Positions 54,687 through 63,833 of a DNA stretch of 64,000 nt are shown one piece after another; position 1 is the first letter of the stretch, and every line of letters begins with the position of its first letter. Source of the stretch: JALFST01 sp022779285 (GTDB lineage Bacteria > Bacillota > Clostridia > Tissierellales > Peptoniphilaceae). Below the pieces are notes generated by a model. That model saw only the letters and a program-made list of their open reading frames with translations. It had not been told where the DNA came from and made no database searches. Location: the NCBI GenBank assembly GCA_050313895.1, contig JBNPMI010000011.1; one strand, 5' to 3'. The position numbers and the translations under genes were made by a program.

Positions 54687-55889
54687 CTACGCATTGAAAA
54701 CATAGCGATCCAGACGATCGAACATTTCCTCGATACGACTTTTCGGAGATGCTAAATTCATACGGATATGGGTGTTTCCCTGAAATTGGCGCCCGTCCTG
54801 CCAGACAACGCCTGCTTCAAATCCCTTGCGCACAAGCGCATCCAAGGTCAGCTCGTGCTTCTTGAGCCATTCGGAGCAATTCAAATAAAGCATATATGTG
54901 CCCTGCGGACGAGAAACCTCCACGCCATGAAAGTGTCCACGAATATAGGAAACGCCATACTCGATATTTTCGGACAGGACCGTCAGGAGCTCTTCCAACC
55001 ATTCCTCGCTCTCCGGAGCTCCCGTACCGATCAATGCATATTGGGAAAAGATGTTCATGGCATTGTAGTTACTTAAAGAAGCTTCTTTCAGCATGCGATC
55101 ACGCAACCGCGGATTATATATAATGTGATACGCTCCGACGATTCCTGCCAAATTAAAGGTTTTGGATGGCGCGTAAAAAGCAATCGTCCGATTTTTTGCA
55201 TCCTCGCTGATGCTTTGCAGCGGAATGTGGCGATTTCCGAACAGGATAAGATCTGACCAAATTTCATCACACACGATCGTGACATCATATTTTTCGCAAA
55301 GAGCTGCCAGCTTTGCCAGTTCCTCTCTTTCCCAAACTCTTCCTGTGGGATTGTGTGGCGAACAAAACAGCAAAGCATGGATATGCAGCGATTGAATTTT
55401 TTCTTCCATATCATCGAAATTCATGCGATAGATACCCTTGCGATCCGTTTTCAATGCGGAATGCACGATATGATAGCCGTTATTGGTCAAAGCCCGGGTG
55501 AATCCGACATAGGCAGGTGAATGCAAAAGAACAGAGTCTCCGCGTGAACAGAGCGTATTGAGCGCGCTGATCACACCGCCCAAAACGCCGTTTTCATACC
55601 CGATGTGTTCCGGCTTCAGTTCCGTAATGCCATGTCGCTTTCGCTGCCAATCTATAATGGTGTCAAAGTACTCTTTTCGGGGACGAAAATAGCCGAAAAT
55701 CGGATGCCCTGCACGTTTGACCATCGCTTCCACTATACTCGGACAGGTAGCAAAATTCATATCCGCTGTCCATGCCGGAATCAACGGAAGCCTCGGCTTG
55801 ATTCCTTGACAAAACATTTGTGGCGGTCCATCGACAGCGATGGCATCCCTCCCGTGACGATCAATGAGAGTTGTAAAATCATATTTCAT
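54687..55889 (-). CDS. PatB/MalY-type PLP-dependent C-S lyase or aminotransferase, 400 aa
   Basis: This fold-type I enzyme has the PLP lysine in FYAPSKTFNLAGI, NPTGRVW and CDEIWSDL. Family members cleave cystathionine and other cysteine thioethers (C-S lyases) or act as aminotransferases. MalY/PatB-type features include PAWTADMNFATCPSI near the start. AAGGAG lies before the ATG. It is a single gene upstream of the GNAT gene. Confidence 0.87.
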   Translation of the reverse strand: MKYDFTTLIDRHGRDAIAVDGPPQMFCQGIKPRLPLIPAWTADMNFATCPSIVEAMVKRAGHPIFGYFRPRKEYFDTIIDWQRKRHGITELKPEHIGYENGVLGGVISALNTLCSRGDSVLLHSPAYVGFTRALTNNGYHIVHSALKTDRKGIYRMNFDDMEEKIQSLHIHALLFCSPHNPTGRVWEREELAKLAALCEKYDVTIVCDEIWSDLILFGNRHIPLQSISEDAKNRTIAFYAPSKTFNLAGIVGAYHIIYNPRLRDRMLKEASLSNYNAMNIFSQYALIGTGAPESEEWLEELLTVLSENIEYGVSYIRGHFHGVEVSRPQGTYMLYLNCSEWLKKHELTLDALVRKGFEAGVVWQDGRQFQGNTHIRMNLASPKSRIEEMFDRLDRYVFNA

Positions 55890-56018
55890 AGGCTGCTCCT
55901 TGCTACGGATTGTACTCCGGGAATCTACAGATGGTTTCTCTTATCATCTGACTTCCCGGTTCCTCTGACTCGTATACAAATATATTCAAAGAAAGGCCTT
56001 ACTCCTTGCATAGTATTC

Positions 56019-56486
56019 TTATTCATTCTCTAATAATCTATCAAGCTCAAACAACAATTGTTGCTTCAGTGTCTTCAGCTCCTCCGGATTCGGTCGGTTC
56101 GTCCGATCGTACATTTTTTCCATTGGATACCACCAGGCCGGACCCTTTCCCTGATTCCCGTGATTTTCAAGATCTCCGGTGATTCTCGGAAAAAGATGCC
56201 AGTGCAAATGTGCATCTCCATTTCCTAAACATTCATAATTCATTTTCTCAGCGCCGAAAGCTCTTGAAACAGCTTTGGCAACAAGAGTCATTTCCTCAAG
56301 ATGTTTTGCTCTAATCTCCTGCTGAACATCAAACAGCTCCGCGACATGCTCCTGATATAGAAAAAGCGTATATCCTCTAAAATGCTGATGATCCCCGATT
56401 ACCACATAACCGGTTTCCAGTTTTTTTACAAAATATGGATTTGTTCCCTCTTGAATCATACGAATTCTTTCACATATAAAACACAT
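56019..56486 (-). CDS. HIT-family nucleotide hydrolase or transferase, 155 aa
   Basis: The HIT triad is seen as DAHLHWHLFPR (H-x-H-x-H). The N-terminal CFICERI segment is typical of short HIT proteins. They hydrolyse or transfer nucleotides such as adenylated compounds. GGAGG lies ten bases before the ATG. It is a single gene. Confidence 0.85.
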   Translation of the reverse strand: MCFICERIRMIQEGTNPYFVKKLETGYVVIGDHQHFRGYTLFLYQEHVAELFDVQQEIRAKHLEEMTLVAKAVSRAFGAEKMNYECLGNGDAHLHWHLFPRITGDLENHGNQGKGPAWWYPMEKMYDRTNRPNPEELKTLKQQLLFELDRLLENE

Positions 56487-57209
56487 TTATGATTTTCCTC
56501 CACAGAGTGAGCTTTTTCACATGACACTATAATGCATTGTGCAATTCATTTTATCACGGAGTAACGTTGGAGACATGGGATTTGCTGTCATTGCATGGAT
56601 ATTGCTTACTGTTTTGCTTCATTAGCGTGACAAAAGATGTCCAGCAGTTATTTCTATATAAAATTGATCAATGAATCAAATTCGGTTTTTTGATTGATTT
56701 TACAGTCGCATTAGAAGCATCCGACAGTAGAGTAAGGAGTAATATTGGAAGCCCAATTTGATTGTGATGTATTGAGATAAATTTTCCTTTCGTTATCTTG
56801 ACGAGATGAAAAGCACTCTCGCAAGGATAAAACCAAAAAAACATCGAATCTGCTGAACAAAGTTTTCTATACCGAAAAAACGCTGTTTGAACAAATCTGT
56901 GACAGAACGCCTCTTTATCTGCTAAAAGTGAATTTCTACTGCAAAAAATTTGATCTATAAAGCACTTTTGACTGAGACTAAACAAATATTTCTATTATAG
57001 CAACTGCCATCTAAGCAAAATCTAAGAGCTTGCTACCTATTCTTTACCGGTAACAAGCTCTTAGATTACTTAAACGTTGTTTACTCTAAAATATTATCTA
57101 AGCTTTTTAGAATCTAGGGATTGAAGTGTTTTTCGTTTTCTATATTGAAGAAACGAATCACAAAAAATATCGAATTTATTAATCATAGAACATGATCAAT
57201 TAAGAAAAA
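56487..57209. other. Gene-free stretch of about 720 bases
   Basis: No protein family is recognisable. An open minus-strand frame at 56668-56985 has no motif and no RBS. The only strong structure is an inverted repeat at 57020-57066 listed separately. The region may be decayed DNA or hold regulatory RNA that cannot be seen by eye. Confidence 0.5.
57020..57066. terminator. 13-bp inverted repeat downstream of the CoA-transferase operon
   Basis: ATCTAAGAGCTTG (57020-57032) pairs with CAAGCTCTTAGAT (57054-57066). It lies about 145 bases beyond the CoA-transferase stop. It lacks a clear T-run, so terminator function is only possible. Confidence 0.45.
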
Positions 57210-58784
57210 TTATTTTCTGGCAATCAGTACATCTTTTAAACCCATAACGGTATCCTTGAAAATTCTGGAATCCATAAGTTTCAATTCTTTTGCAATCATC
57301 GGTTTAAATTCCATTTTGGAAAGAATATGCTTCTCCAGATCTACGCCAGGAGCAATTTCTACGAGAGTTAATCCGCTTTTCTTCAGCTCAAACACACAAC
57401 GCTCTGTAATGTAAAGTACCTTCTGTTTGGTGGATATAGCATAATCTCCTGAAAAGGTGACATGTTCAACATCATGTTTGAATTTGAAAATATCTCCATC
57501 TTGAACAATAACGAGTTTTCCATCCTCTACGCGAATATCCTGTTTACCCGCTGTAAAGCTGAACGCAAAACTTACAGCTGGTGTATTTTGAGAGATATCA
57601 ATAAATCCTCCAGGACCAGAAGCATTACCATTAAATTTTGACACATTTACATTACCATAAGAATCGATAATCGCCGCCCCCAAAACAGTGTAATCCAATC
57701 CACCACCGTCATAGAAAGCAAAGGTATCAAGAGAGCGTAATATACTTTCCGGGCCTCTTGAGGAACCAAATAATTTCCCAGCATTTGGAATTCCACCAAA
57801 TACTCCTGTTTCGATAGATACTGTAATCAAATTACTGATTTCTTCTTCATCAACAATAGCTCCCACACTTTCAGGAATGCCAATTCCCAGGTTCAAAATA
57901 TCATCTTTTTTTAATTCTAACGCGGCACGGCGAGCAATAATTTTACGTGCATTCAACGGCATAAGTTCCGATGGTGTCTTGACTTGCTCAATGATATGTC
58001 CAATGAATTCTGGATGATATTGCAATCCAATATTCTCTTGTACATCTTCAACGACAACATAGTCGACGAGCTTATTATGCAATAAGACATTTCTAGGATC
58101 TAATTCATTTTTTCCCTTTATTTTCTGAACCTCCACAATGACAACGCCGCCCGTATTATGAACCGCCATTGCTAATTCAATGATTTCTCCACGAACAGGC
58201 TCATTTTCAACAGAAATATTGCCATTTGCATCTGCGTAGTTCGCCCGTAATACTGCATATTGAATCGGAAATGTTTTATAGAGTAAAAATTCTTCATCTC
58301 CGATGTGTATCTTTTCAACAAAAATTTTGTTTTGTGCTTTTGCCTTTTCATTGATTGCCGGTCCATCATTGTCAGGATCCACAAATGTCTTTAGACCTAA
58401 GCGAGTTACAACGCCAGGGCGATTAGCGGCAAGTGCAAGCAAAAGCTGTGCGTACACACCCAAAGGATACGAAAAGCCCGCAATTTCATTTTTCGAAATA
58501 GCCCTTCCAATTGGTGGTGACATTCTCAAATGGCAAGCTATCAGTGTGCCAATAAGGCCAGGATCTTTTATTTTACTCAACCCTGATCCTTCAGGATCAA
58601 AATTTCCTGGGGCTACGCCAGACACAATCGTTAAATTTTTTGGTGACCCTTCCTCTATATAACGATTGTGAATGGAATCGAAGATACTGTCTGGGCTTGA
58701 AAAGGAACCAAATCCACTCACGCCGACAGTTGACCCATCTGGAATGAGAGCCGCAGCTTCTTTTAAAGTAATAAATTTAGTCAT
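57210..58784 (-). CDS. Acyl-CoA:carboxylate CoA-transferase, fused alpha-beta type, 524 aa
   Basis: Both class I CoA-transferase halves are present in one chain. The first half has GSTVGVSGFGSFSSPDS and the second has NLGIGIPESVGAIVDEEE. The catalytic glutamate lies in the SIETGVFGGIPN segment (near residue 325). Such enzymes move CoA between an acyl-CoA and acetate or another acid. It follows porB by 8 bases, so it likely releases the acid made by the oxidoreductase. The exact pair of acids is unknown. Confidence 0.88.
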   Translation of the reverse strand: MTKFITLKEAAALIPDGSTVGVSGFGSFSSPDSIFDSIHNRYIEEGSPKNLTIVSGVAPGNFDPEGSGLSKIKDPGLIGTLIACHLRMSPPIGRAISKNEIAGFSYPLGVYAQLLLALAANRPGVVTRLGLKTFVDPDNDGPAINEKAKAQNKIFVEKIHIGDEEFLLYKTFPIQYAVLRANYADANGNISVENEPVRGEIIELAMAVHNTGGVVIVEVQKIKGKNELDPRNVLLHNKLVDYVVVEDVQENIGLQYHPEFIGHIIEQVKTPSELMPLNARKIIARRAALELKKDDILNLGIGIPESVGAIVDEEEISNLITVSIETGVFGGIPNAGKLFGSSRGPESILRSLDTFAFYDGGGLDYTVLGAAIIDSYGNVNVSKFNGNASGPGGFIDISQNTPAVSFAFSFTAGKQDIRVEDGKLVIVQDGDIFKFKHDVEHVTFSGDYAISTKQKVLYITERCVFELKKSGLTLVEIAPGVDLEKHILSKMEFKPMIAKELKLMDSRIFKDTVMGLKDVLIARK

Positions 58785-58792
58785 ATGTCTCC

Positions 58793-59662
58793 TTAATTTG
58801 AAAGCTTAACCATTGAAAGTTGCTCTATCAGTTGGTATCTCTCTTTCGCGCGTTCGATCATTTTCTCAATATCTTGATCTGTTACCAAGCGAAAACGTCC
58901 TTGAACAAAAATATAATTCTTAATTAAAGCATAATCCTTGGGATGAAAATTGATCTTAATCTTTCCATCTTCCCGCTCAAATAACAACCAAATGCCTGAG
59001 TCAACAGCTAAACGACCAATCGTAATCATCTTACGAGGTGGAAACTTCCATCCCGCCTGGCAAGGAGCTAAAACATGGATGAAACTTGGGCCGTCTTTTT
59101 GAGCAGCCTTCGCTAATTTACGTTTAAAATCAATGATGTTACTTACACTTGCAGTAGCTTGATATGCAAGAGGGGTATGAAGGAGCATCATATCGATATC
59201 CTTTACCTGCTCTTTTTTCCCCGTTGGAGTTGTTTTGGTATAAGCTCCTTTCGGAGTTGCGCTAGAACGTTGATTGCCTGTGTTCATGTAAGCTTCATTG
59301 TTATAGCAAATAAAAATCGCTTTATGTCCACGTTCAATTGCTCCAGATAAAGCTTGAAAACCAATATCAAATGTGCCGCCGTCACCCGCAAAACCCATAA
59401 CAGTAACGTCATGTTTCCCACGGATTTTCAATGCCTCGGACACGCCAGATGCATATGCGGGAAGACTCATGAGCATGGTTTGAATCGAAGGGACACCCCA
59501 GCCTGTCTCATCCCCACCACCGGTTAAAATGGCTCCACATCCAGGCGGCGTCATGGTGATAGTCTTTGAGCCCAACGTTTCAATGGCCGCTCTACCAATG
59601 AGTTCCATAGGACAACCTTCACATGTGGTTAATCCTTTACTTAGCAGATTCATATCAGCCAT
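58793..59662 (-). CDS. porB: 2-oxoacid:ferredoxin oxidoreductase, beta subunit
   Basis: This subunit, 289 aa, binds thiamine diphosphate, with GDGGTFDIGFQALSGAIERG and NNEAYMNTGNQRS. Cluster-type cysteines occur at CEGCPMEL (C14, C17), GCGAIL and CQAGWKF, as in pyruvate-type enzymes. The start overlaps porA by 8 bases. Pyruvate is the default guess, but branched-chain 2-oxoacids are equally possible. Confidence 0.9.
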   Translation of the reverse strand: MADMNLLSKGLTTCEGCPMELIGRAAIETLGSKTITMTPPGCGAILTGGGDETGWGVPSIQTMLMSLPAYASGVSEALKIRGKHDVTVMGFAGDGGTFDIGFQALSGAIERGHKAIFICYNNEAYMNTGNQRSSATPKGAYTKTTPTGKKEQVKDIDMMLLHTPLAYQATASVSNIIDFKRKLAKAAQKDGPSFIHVLAPCQAGWKFPPRKMITIGRLAVDSGIWLLFEREDGKIKINFHPKDYALIKNYIFVQGRFRLVTDQDIEKMIERAKERYQLIEQLSMVKLSN

Positions 59663-60845
59663 TTTGACGCACCTCCCCTTCTTTCAAATCAATCCATATT
59701 GGACTAGTTATAAATGAATTCATTTTTTCAGTCTTTGCATAAATTGCACGAATAGTTTCTTCTGAAATATCACGTCCTCCTAAACCGGCAATGAAATTAA
59801 ATACCTCTGGATGATCTTCTTCGTGATACATTGCAGCAAGAACCTCTTCGTAAAGCGGGCCGAAACTTCCCATTGCTGAAACGCGATCAATAACAGCTAC
59901 TTTCGAAGCATTTTTAATAATCTGTGATAACTCTTTCGTCGGAAAAGGACGGAACATAAGAACACGTGCAATGCCAACTTTTTTCCCTTCTTCTCTAAGC
60001 TTTTTAACCGTATGCTTAACTGTTCCACCCATAGAACCCATGCAAACAAAGATGATATCGGCATCCTCTGTGTCATCACAGACGATACGCGTATACTTGC
60101 GACCGAATTTTTCTTCAAATTCCTGGAACAATTCGTCTAAAACTTCAGAAGCGGCACGCATACCAATGTCTTGTGATTTCTTAATCTCTGTAAAAATTTC
60201 CGGAGAGGTAAGATTATTAATAGCATAAGGATGCTCAGTATCCAAAACCAGATTGTTCGGCTCAAATTCTTTAATAAAAGTTCCTGCTTCTTCTGGTGTC
60301 GGCACTTCAACACGCTCTGTAAGATGAGAGCAATAGAATCCATCAATATCCAACATCGTTGGAATAAGGACACGCGAATCCTCACTCAAACGATAAGCAA
60401 TCATTGTCAGATCAAGTGCTTCCTGAGGACTTTTTGCAAAAAGTTGAATCCAGCCTTGATCACGCTGTGTCATGATATCCGAGTGATCGCACCACAGACT
60501 CAATGGGCCAGGAATGGCACGACTAACCACTGCCATAACAATTGGCAAACGTGAAGATGCTGCATTACCTGTAACTTCGTGCATCAAAGCAAGACCATGC
60601 GATGCGCTAGCGGTGAAAGTACGTACACCAGTTGCAGATGCACCCGTAACCGAACTCAATGCAGAATGCTCACTCTCCACTGTGATAAAAGTTGCATTAT
60701 AACGTCCTTGGTCAATAAGAGAAGAAATGGTCTCTACAATCGGGGTTTGCGGTGTAATCGGATATGCAGCGATCAATTGTACTTTAGAACGCATAACGCC
60801 ATATCCAATTGCTTTATTACCATCTAATGCCATTATTTGAGCCAT
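59655..60845 (-). CDS. porA: 2-oxoacid:ferredoxin oxidoreductase, alpha subunit
   Basis: This is the 396-aa alpha subunit. It has the start ALDGNKAIGYGVMRSKVQLI, AAYPITPQTPIVE and TVESEHSALSSVTGASATGV, with the conserved threonine-rich region of the pyruvate-binding site. It follows porD after one base. The enzyme decarboxylates a 2-oxoacid to an acyl-CoA and reduces ferredoxin. Confidence 0.92.
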   Translation of the reverse strand: MAQIMALDGNKAIGYGVMRSKVQLIAAYPITPQTPIVETISSLIDQGRYNATFITVESEHSALSSVTGASATGVRTFTASASHGLALMHEVTGNAASSRLPIVMAVVSRAIPGPLSLWCDHSDIMTQRDQGWIQLFAKSPQEALDLTMIAYRLSEDSRVLIPTMLDIDGFYCSHLTERVEVPTPEEAGTFIKEFEPNNLVLDTEHPYAINNLTSPEIFTEIKKSQDIGMRAASEVLDELFQEFEEKFGRKYTRIVCDDTEDADIIFVCMGSMGGTVKHTVKKLREEGKKVGIARVLMFRPFPTKELSQIIKNASKVAVIDRVSAMGSFGPLYEEVLAAMYHEEDHPEVFNFIAGLGGRDISEETIRAIYAKTEKMNSFITSPIWIDLKEGEVRQNG

Positions 60846-60846
60846 T

Positions 60847-61158
60847 CTATTCCTCCTTTATTGAAATCTCGGATTCGAGCGGAAAACTAATTGCATCTTT
60901 TGGACATTCTTCAAAACAGATGCCGCATCCCTTGCAGTAATAATAATCAATATTCATCTTTCCATGGACAGGTTCAATAACCCCACAAGGGCAATTTCTT
61001 TGGCAAATGCCACACATAATGCATTTCTCAGCATCTATAACAGGTCTATGCATACGCCATGTACCAGTCTGGACATCAGATATTTTTATAGAACGAGGGC
61101 CAACTGTTTTTGGATAATTACTTAGATTCTTCAAACGCTCTTCTACAAGCTTCTGCAT
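60847..61158 (-). CDS. porD: 2-oxoacid:ferredoxin oxidoreductase, delta (ferredoxin) subunit, 103 aa
   Basis: Two 4Fe-4S motifs, CIMCGICQRNCPCG and CKGCGICFEECPKD, pass electrons from the active site to ferredoxin. The ATG at 61158 has AAAGGAG six bases upstream. It overlaps porG by about 40 bases. Confidence 0.92.
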   Translation of the reverse strand: MQKLVEERLKNLSNYPKTVGPRSIKISDVQTGTWRMHRPVIDAEKCIMCGICQRNCPCGVIEPVHGKMNIDYYYCKGCGICFEECPKDAISFPLESEISIKEE

Positions 61159-61651
61159 TTTTTTCTCCTTTATCACCTTTGATCATATCTTTGACTTCGA
61201 TAATTAAACTATCAATGGATACACAACCTGTCGCCTTGGCCAATGCGCCAAGCATGGCAATGTTTGGAGGTGTGTTTTCGCCTAAAAGTTCTGTTGTAAT
61301 GGCCGAAGCATCACACGAGATCACCTTCTTAAAATCGTCTGTATAAACTGGTTCTGGAGAATTGACCACTAAAAGGCAATCGTCCTTTTTTCCTTTAGTG
61401 ATGTCAATACCAACAACTGACAATTCCGGGTCAAAACACACTACGCAATTTGGCTTGTATACATAGGACTTTGTTTCGATTTCAGTATCATTAATACGTG
61501 CGTAAGTAAAAACCGGCGCACCTTTTCGTTCCTGTCCATATGAAGGAATCGCCTGAGCATATCTATTTTCTCGAATAACCGCTCTCGCTAAAATTTTTGA
61601 AGCTGTCACTGCACCTTGACCACCTCTTGAGTAAAAAATGAACTCCCACAT
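61118..61651 (-). CDS. porG: 2-oxoacid:ferredoxin oxidoreductase, gamma subunit, 177 aa
   Basis: The start FYSRGGQGAVTASKILARAV and AIPSYGQERKGAPVF are typical of the gamma subunit, which helps bind CoA. Gene order gamma-delta-alpha-beta is that of archaeal and some clostridial four-subunit enzymes. It follows the Lrp gene by 10 bases. Confidence 0.92.
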   Translation of the reverse strand: MWEFIFYSRGGQGAVTASKILARAVIRENRYAQAIPSYGQERKGAPVFTYARINDTEIETKSYVYKPNCVVCFDPELSVVGIDITKGKKDDCLLVVNSPEPVYTDDFKKVISCDASAITTELLGENTPPNIAMLGALAKATGCVSIDSLIIEVKDMIKGDKGEKNAEACRRAFEESK

Positions 61652-61661
61652 ATTATTCTCC

Positions 61662-62108
61662 TTACTTCACTAAATATGAATTTGTCTTATATTGTTTAAT
61701 TAAAAGCTTCGTATTGCATCTGAGAACTTCTTTATGGCAATAGATATTTTCTTCCAGCCAATTTTCGACCGAGGAAGAATCGTCGAGATAAACATGAATA
61801 TGTAATCCTGCATCCCCCGTATTTTGAGAAACAATGCTGACTTCAGATTTACTAACTAAAAACTCAGCAATTTTATCAATCTGATCTGGCTTTATTTCTA
61901 ATTCGACAAATAGGGATACAAATTTTTTATAGGCTTTTGAATCAATAATGACAGTATATCCTCTAATAATCCCCTGCTCTTCCATTCGTTGTATGCGGGA
62001 TTTAACTGCAACGCGAGTTAAATGTACTTGCTCTGCAATTTCTGAATATGACTGTCTGGCATCTTTTTTTAAAGCTTCCAATATTTGAAAATCAATTTTA
62101 TCCATCAT
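61662..62108 (-). CDS. Lrp/AsnC-family regulator, 148 aa
   Basis: An N-terminal helix-turn-helix (ARQSYSEIAEQVHLTRVAVK) precedes a RAM-type ligand domain (VSLFVELEIKPDQIDKIAEF, SIVSQNTGDAGLHIHVYL). The family senses amino acids or 2-oxoacids. It is placed between the transporter and the oxidoreductase in the same operon, so it is their likely regulator. No strong ribosome binding site precedes the ATG. Confidence 0.88.
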   Translation of the reverse strand: MMDKIDFQILEALKKDARQSYSEIAEQVHLTRVAVKSRIQRMEEQGIIRGYTVIIDSKAYKKFVSLFVELEIKPDQIDKIAEFLVSKSEVSIVSQNTGDAGLHIHVYLDDSSSVENWLEENIYCHKEVLRCNTKLLIKQYKTNSYLVK

Positions 62109-62123
62109 CTATACTTTTTACCT

Positions 62124-63542
62124 TTACAATATTCCGATACTGACTGCTCCAACCATCCAGATTGTATTGATCAACACATAAGCTAATGTGATAACCACAC
62201 CAATTTTCATCATGTCCTTTATTTCCCAATATCCTCCAGAATACGTTGTATACATGGTCGGATCAATGGGTACCAGAAGAAGCATGCTAGTCGACATTGA
62301 AACTGGTAAAGCAACGATCAATGGATTGATATTCATCTGTGTCGCAAGAGCCAATACAACAGGTAATGCCAATCCAACTAAAGATACACCTTGCGGCATG
62401 GGATAATGTCCAACCATCATCATAAGATTGATCGCAAGTACTAAAAAGATCAGCCCCTGTTTTGCAATGTCTCCCAAAAATAAATCGGAAAGAATTTGAG
62501 ATAACCATGCGCCAGTGCCTAGATTTGCAACAACCGTTGCCAATGCAGTTGCTGTCCCACAAATTAAAATTGCTGACCAGTCTAACGAGCCATTAATTTC
62601 TTTCCAGTTAATCAGATCCATTCCAAGCAAGGCCAAGATGAAAATACCAAACCACGAGATCTGATACATCGATAAACCAGACAGTTTAGGGAAAAACCAG
62701 AAGAAAACCATAGTTAGAAAAACAATACCGAATTTCCACTCATCAGATGTGAATTTTCCCTGACTTTTTCTATCTTCTTTTAATGATGATAATCCATCCA
62801 CCACATCAATTTCTGGTTTATATGCCTTTAAAAGAATTCGCCATGCAACAACCAAGGAGAGAAGTGCAATGGGAGCTCCAATAATTGTCCACTGTGTAAA
62901 AGTAATTTCAACATTTGCAATCGTTTTTATCAGCTGCATGGTAATAGCGTTCATACCACTTCCCGCTGGAGTGCCAATTCCTCCAAGCGCGGCTGCTGTT
63001 GGAATTCCAAGCATGACGGCTTTTCCAAAATTGGAATGTCCAGGCTCACAATTGTTTTGCTTCAAAATTGGTAACGATATTCCATAGAAGATTAAAGCGG
63101 TAGGAATATCTGCTAAAAACATCGAGATGATACCGGTTCCCAACATGATGCTTAATAAAACCATGCTTGCTTTAGAACCTAAGAGAGGAAGTATGTATAA
63201 TGAGATTCTCTTTCCAAGTCCTACTTTGGTAAACACATGACCAATGATCATTGCACCTAGCAGAAAAAATACACCCGTTCCCGAAAAAGCAGCTAAAATA
63301 TTTTCTTGCGTTTCAAATGCTGTCCAACCCGCAAAAAACAAAGCAAACACTGCTGTCACTGCCATTGGGACAGCGTTTGTAATCCACATTAAAACCGTTA
63401 AGAACAGAACCAAAAAGCCATCCCATCCTGCTTGATCCAATCCTTCCGGAACGAAGTTACGAGCTATAAAAAAACCTGTAAAAATAAGGATTAGATACAC
63501 CCACTTTTTTTTAAATTCCTTCTTACCTAACTTGTCATTCAT
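62124..63542 (-). CDS. DASS/SLC13-family sodium:carboxylate transporter, 472 aa
   Basis: This membrane protein has about eleven helices. The signatures are ALGGIGTPAGSGMNAITM, ICGTATALATVVANLGTGAW and VPIDPTMYTTYSGGYW, as in the divalent anion:sodium symporter family that imports dicarboxylates and related acids. GGGAGG lies five bases before the ATG. It is the first gene of a seven-gene operon with Lrp, porGDAB and the CoA-transferase, so its substrate probably feeds them. Confidence 0.87.
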   Translation of the reverse strand: MNDKLGKKEFKKKWVYLILIFTGFFIARNFVPEGLDQAGWDGFLVLFLTVLMWITNAVPMAVTAVFALFFAGWTAFETQENILAAFSGTGVFFLLGAMIIGHVFTKVGLGKRISLYILPLLGSKASMVLLSIMLGTGIISMFLADIPTALIFYGISLPILKQNNCEPGHSNFGKAVMLGIPTAAALGGIGTPAGSGMNAITMQLIKTIANVEITFTQWTIIGAPIALLSLVVAWRILLKAYKPEIDVVDGLSSLKEDRKSQGKFTSDEWKFGIVFLTMVFFWFFPKLSGLSMYQISWFGIFILALLGMDLINWKEINGSLDWSAILICGTATALATVVANLGTGAWLSQILSDLFLGDIAKQGLIFLVLAINLMMMVGHYPMPQGVSLVGLALPVVLALATQMNINPLIVALPVSMSTSMLLLVPIDPTMYTTYSGGYWEIKDMMKIGVVITLAYVLINTIWMVGAVSIGIL

Positions 63543-63603
63543 AATTCCCTCCCTTCAGAAGTTTTAACATTGCTTATGTACAACGTTTTCATATATATTT
63601 TAA

Positions 63604-63631
63604 ATTTTATTAAGCTTTCTATGTGTCACAA
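63604..63631 (-). promoter_or_regulatory. Possible promoter of the DASS-Lrp-por operon
   Basis: On the minus strand TTGTGA (63631-63626) and TAAAAT (63609-63604) are 16 bp apart, about 62 bp before the start codon. The match is partial. Confidence 0.4.
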
Positions 63632-63833
63632 AAAAAAGGAAAACAATTTCTAAAATAAATAAATTCCTAAATCTTGCTTTCAAAACGTAAGGTCGTTTTT
63701 TGAACAGAATGACTGATAAAATATTATCTTAATGAATAAAAAATGTGCTTACAAACAGGATCATCTTCTATAATGAATCAGGTACTATCAAATAAAATTC
63801 GCAACTTTGTCTCCTAACACAAAGTTTATTTCT

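Noticed and set aside
56668..56985. Minus-strand open frame of 105 codons
   Set aside because: It has no ribosome binding site, no recognisable motif and an unusual composition rich in Phe, Ser and His. It sits in AT-rich DNA between operons.
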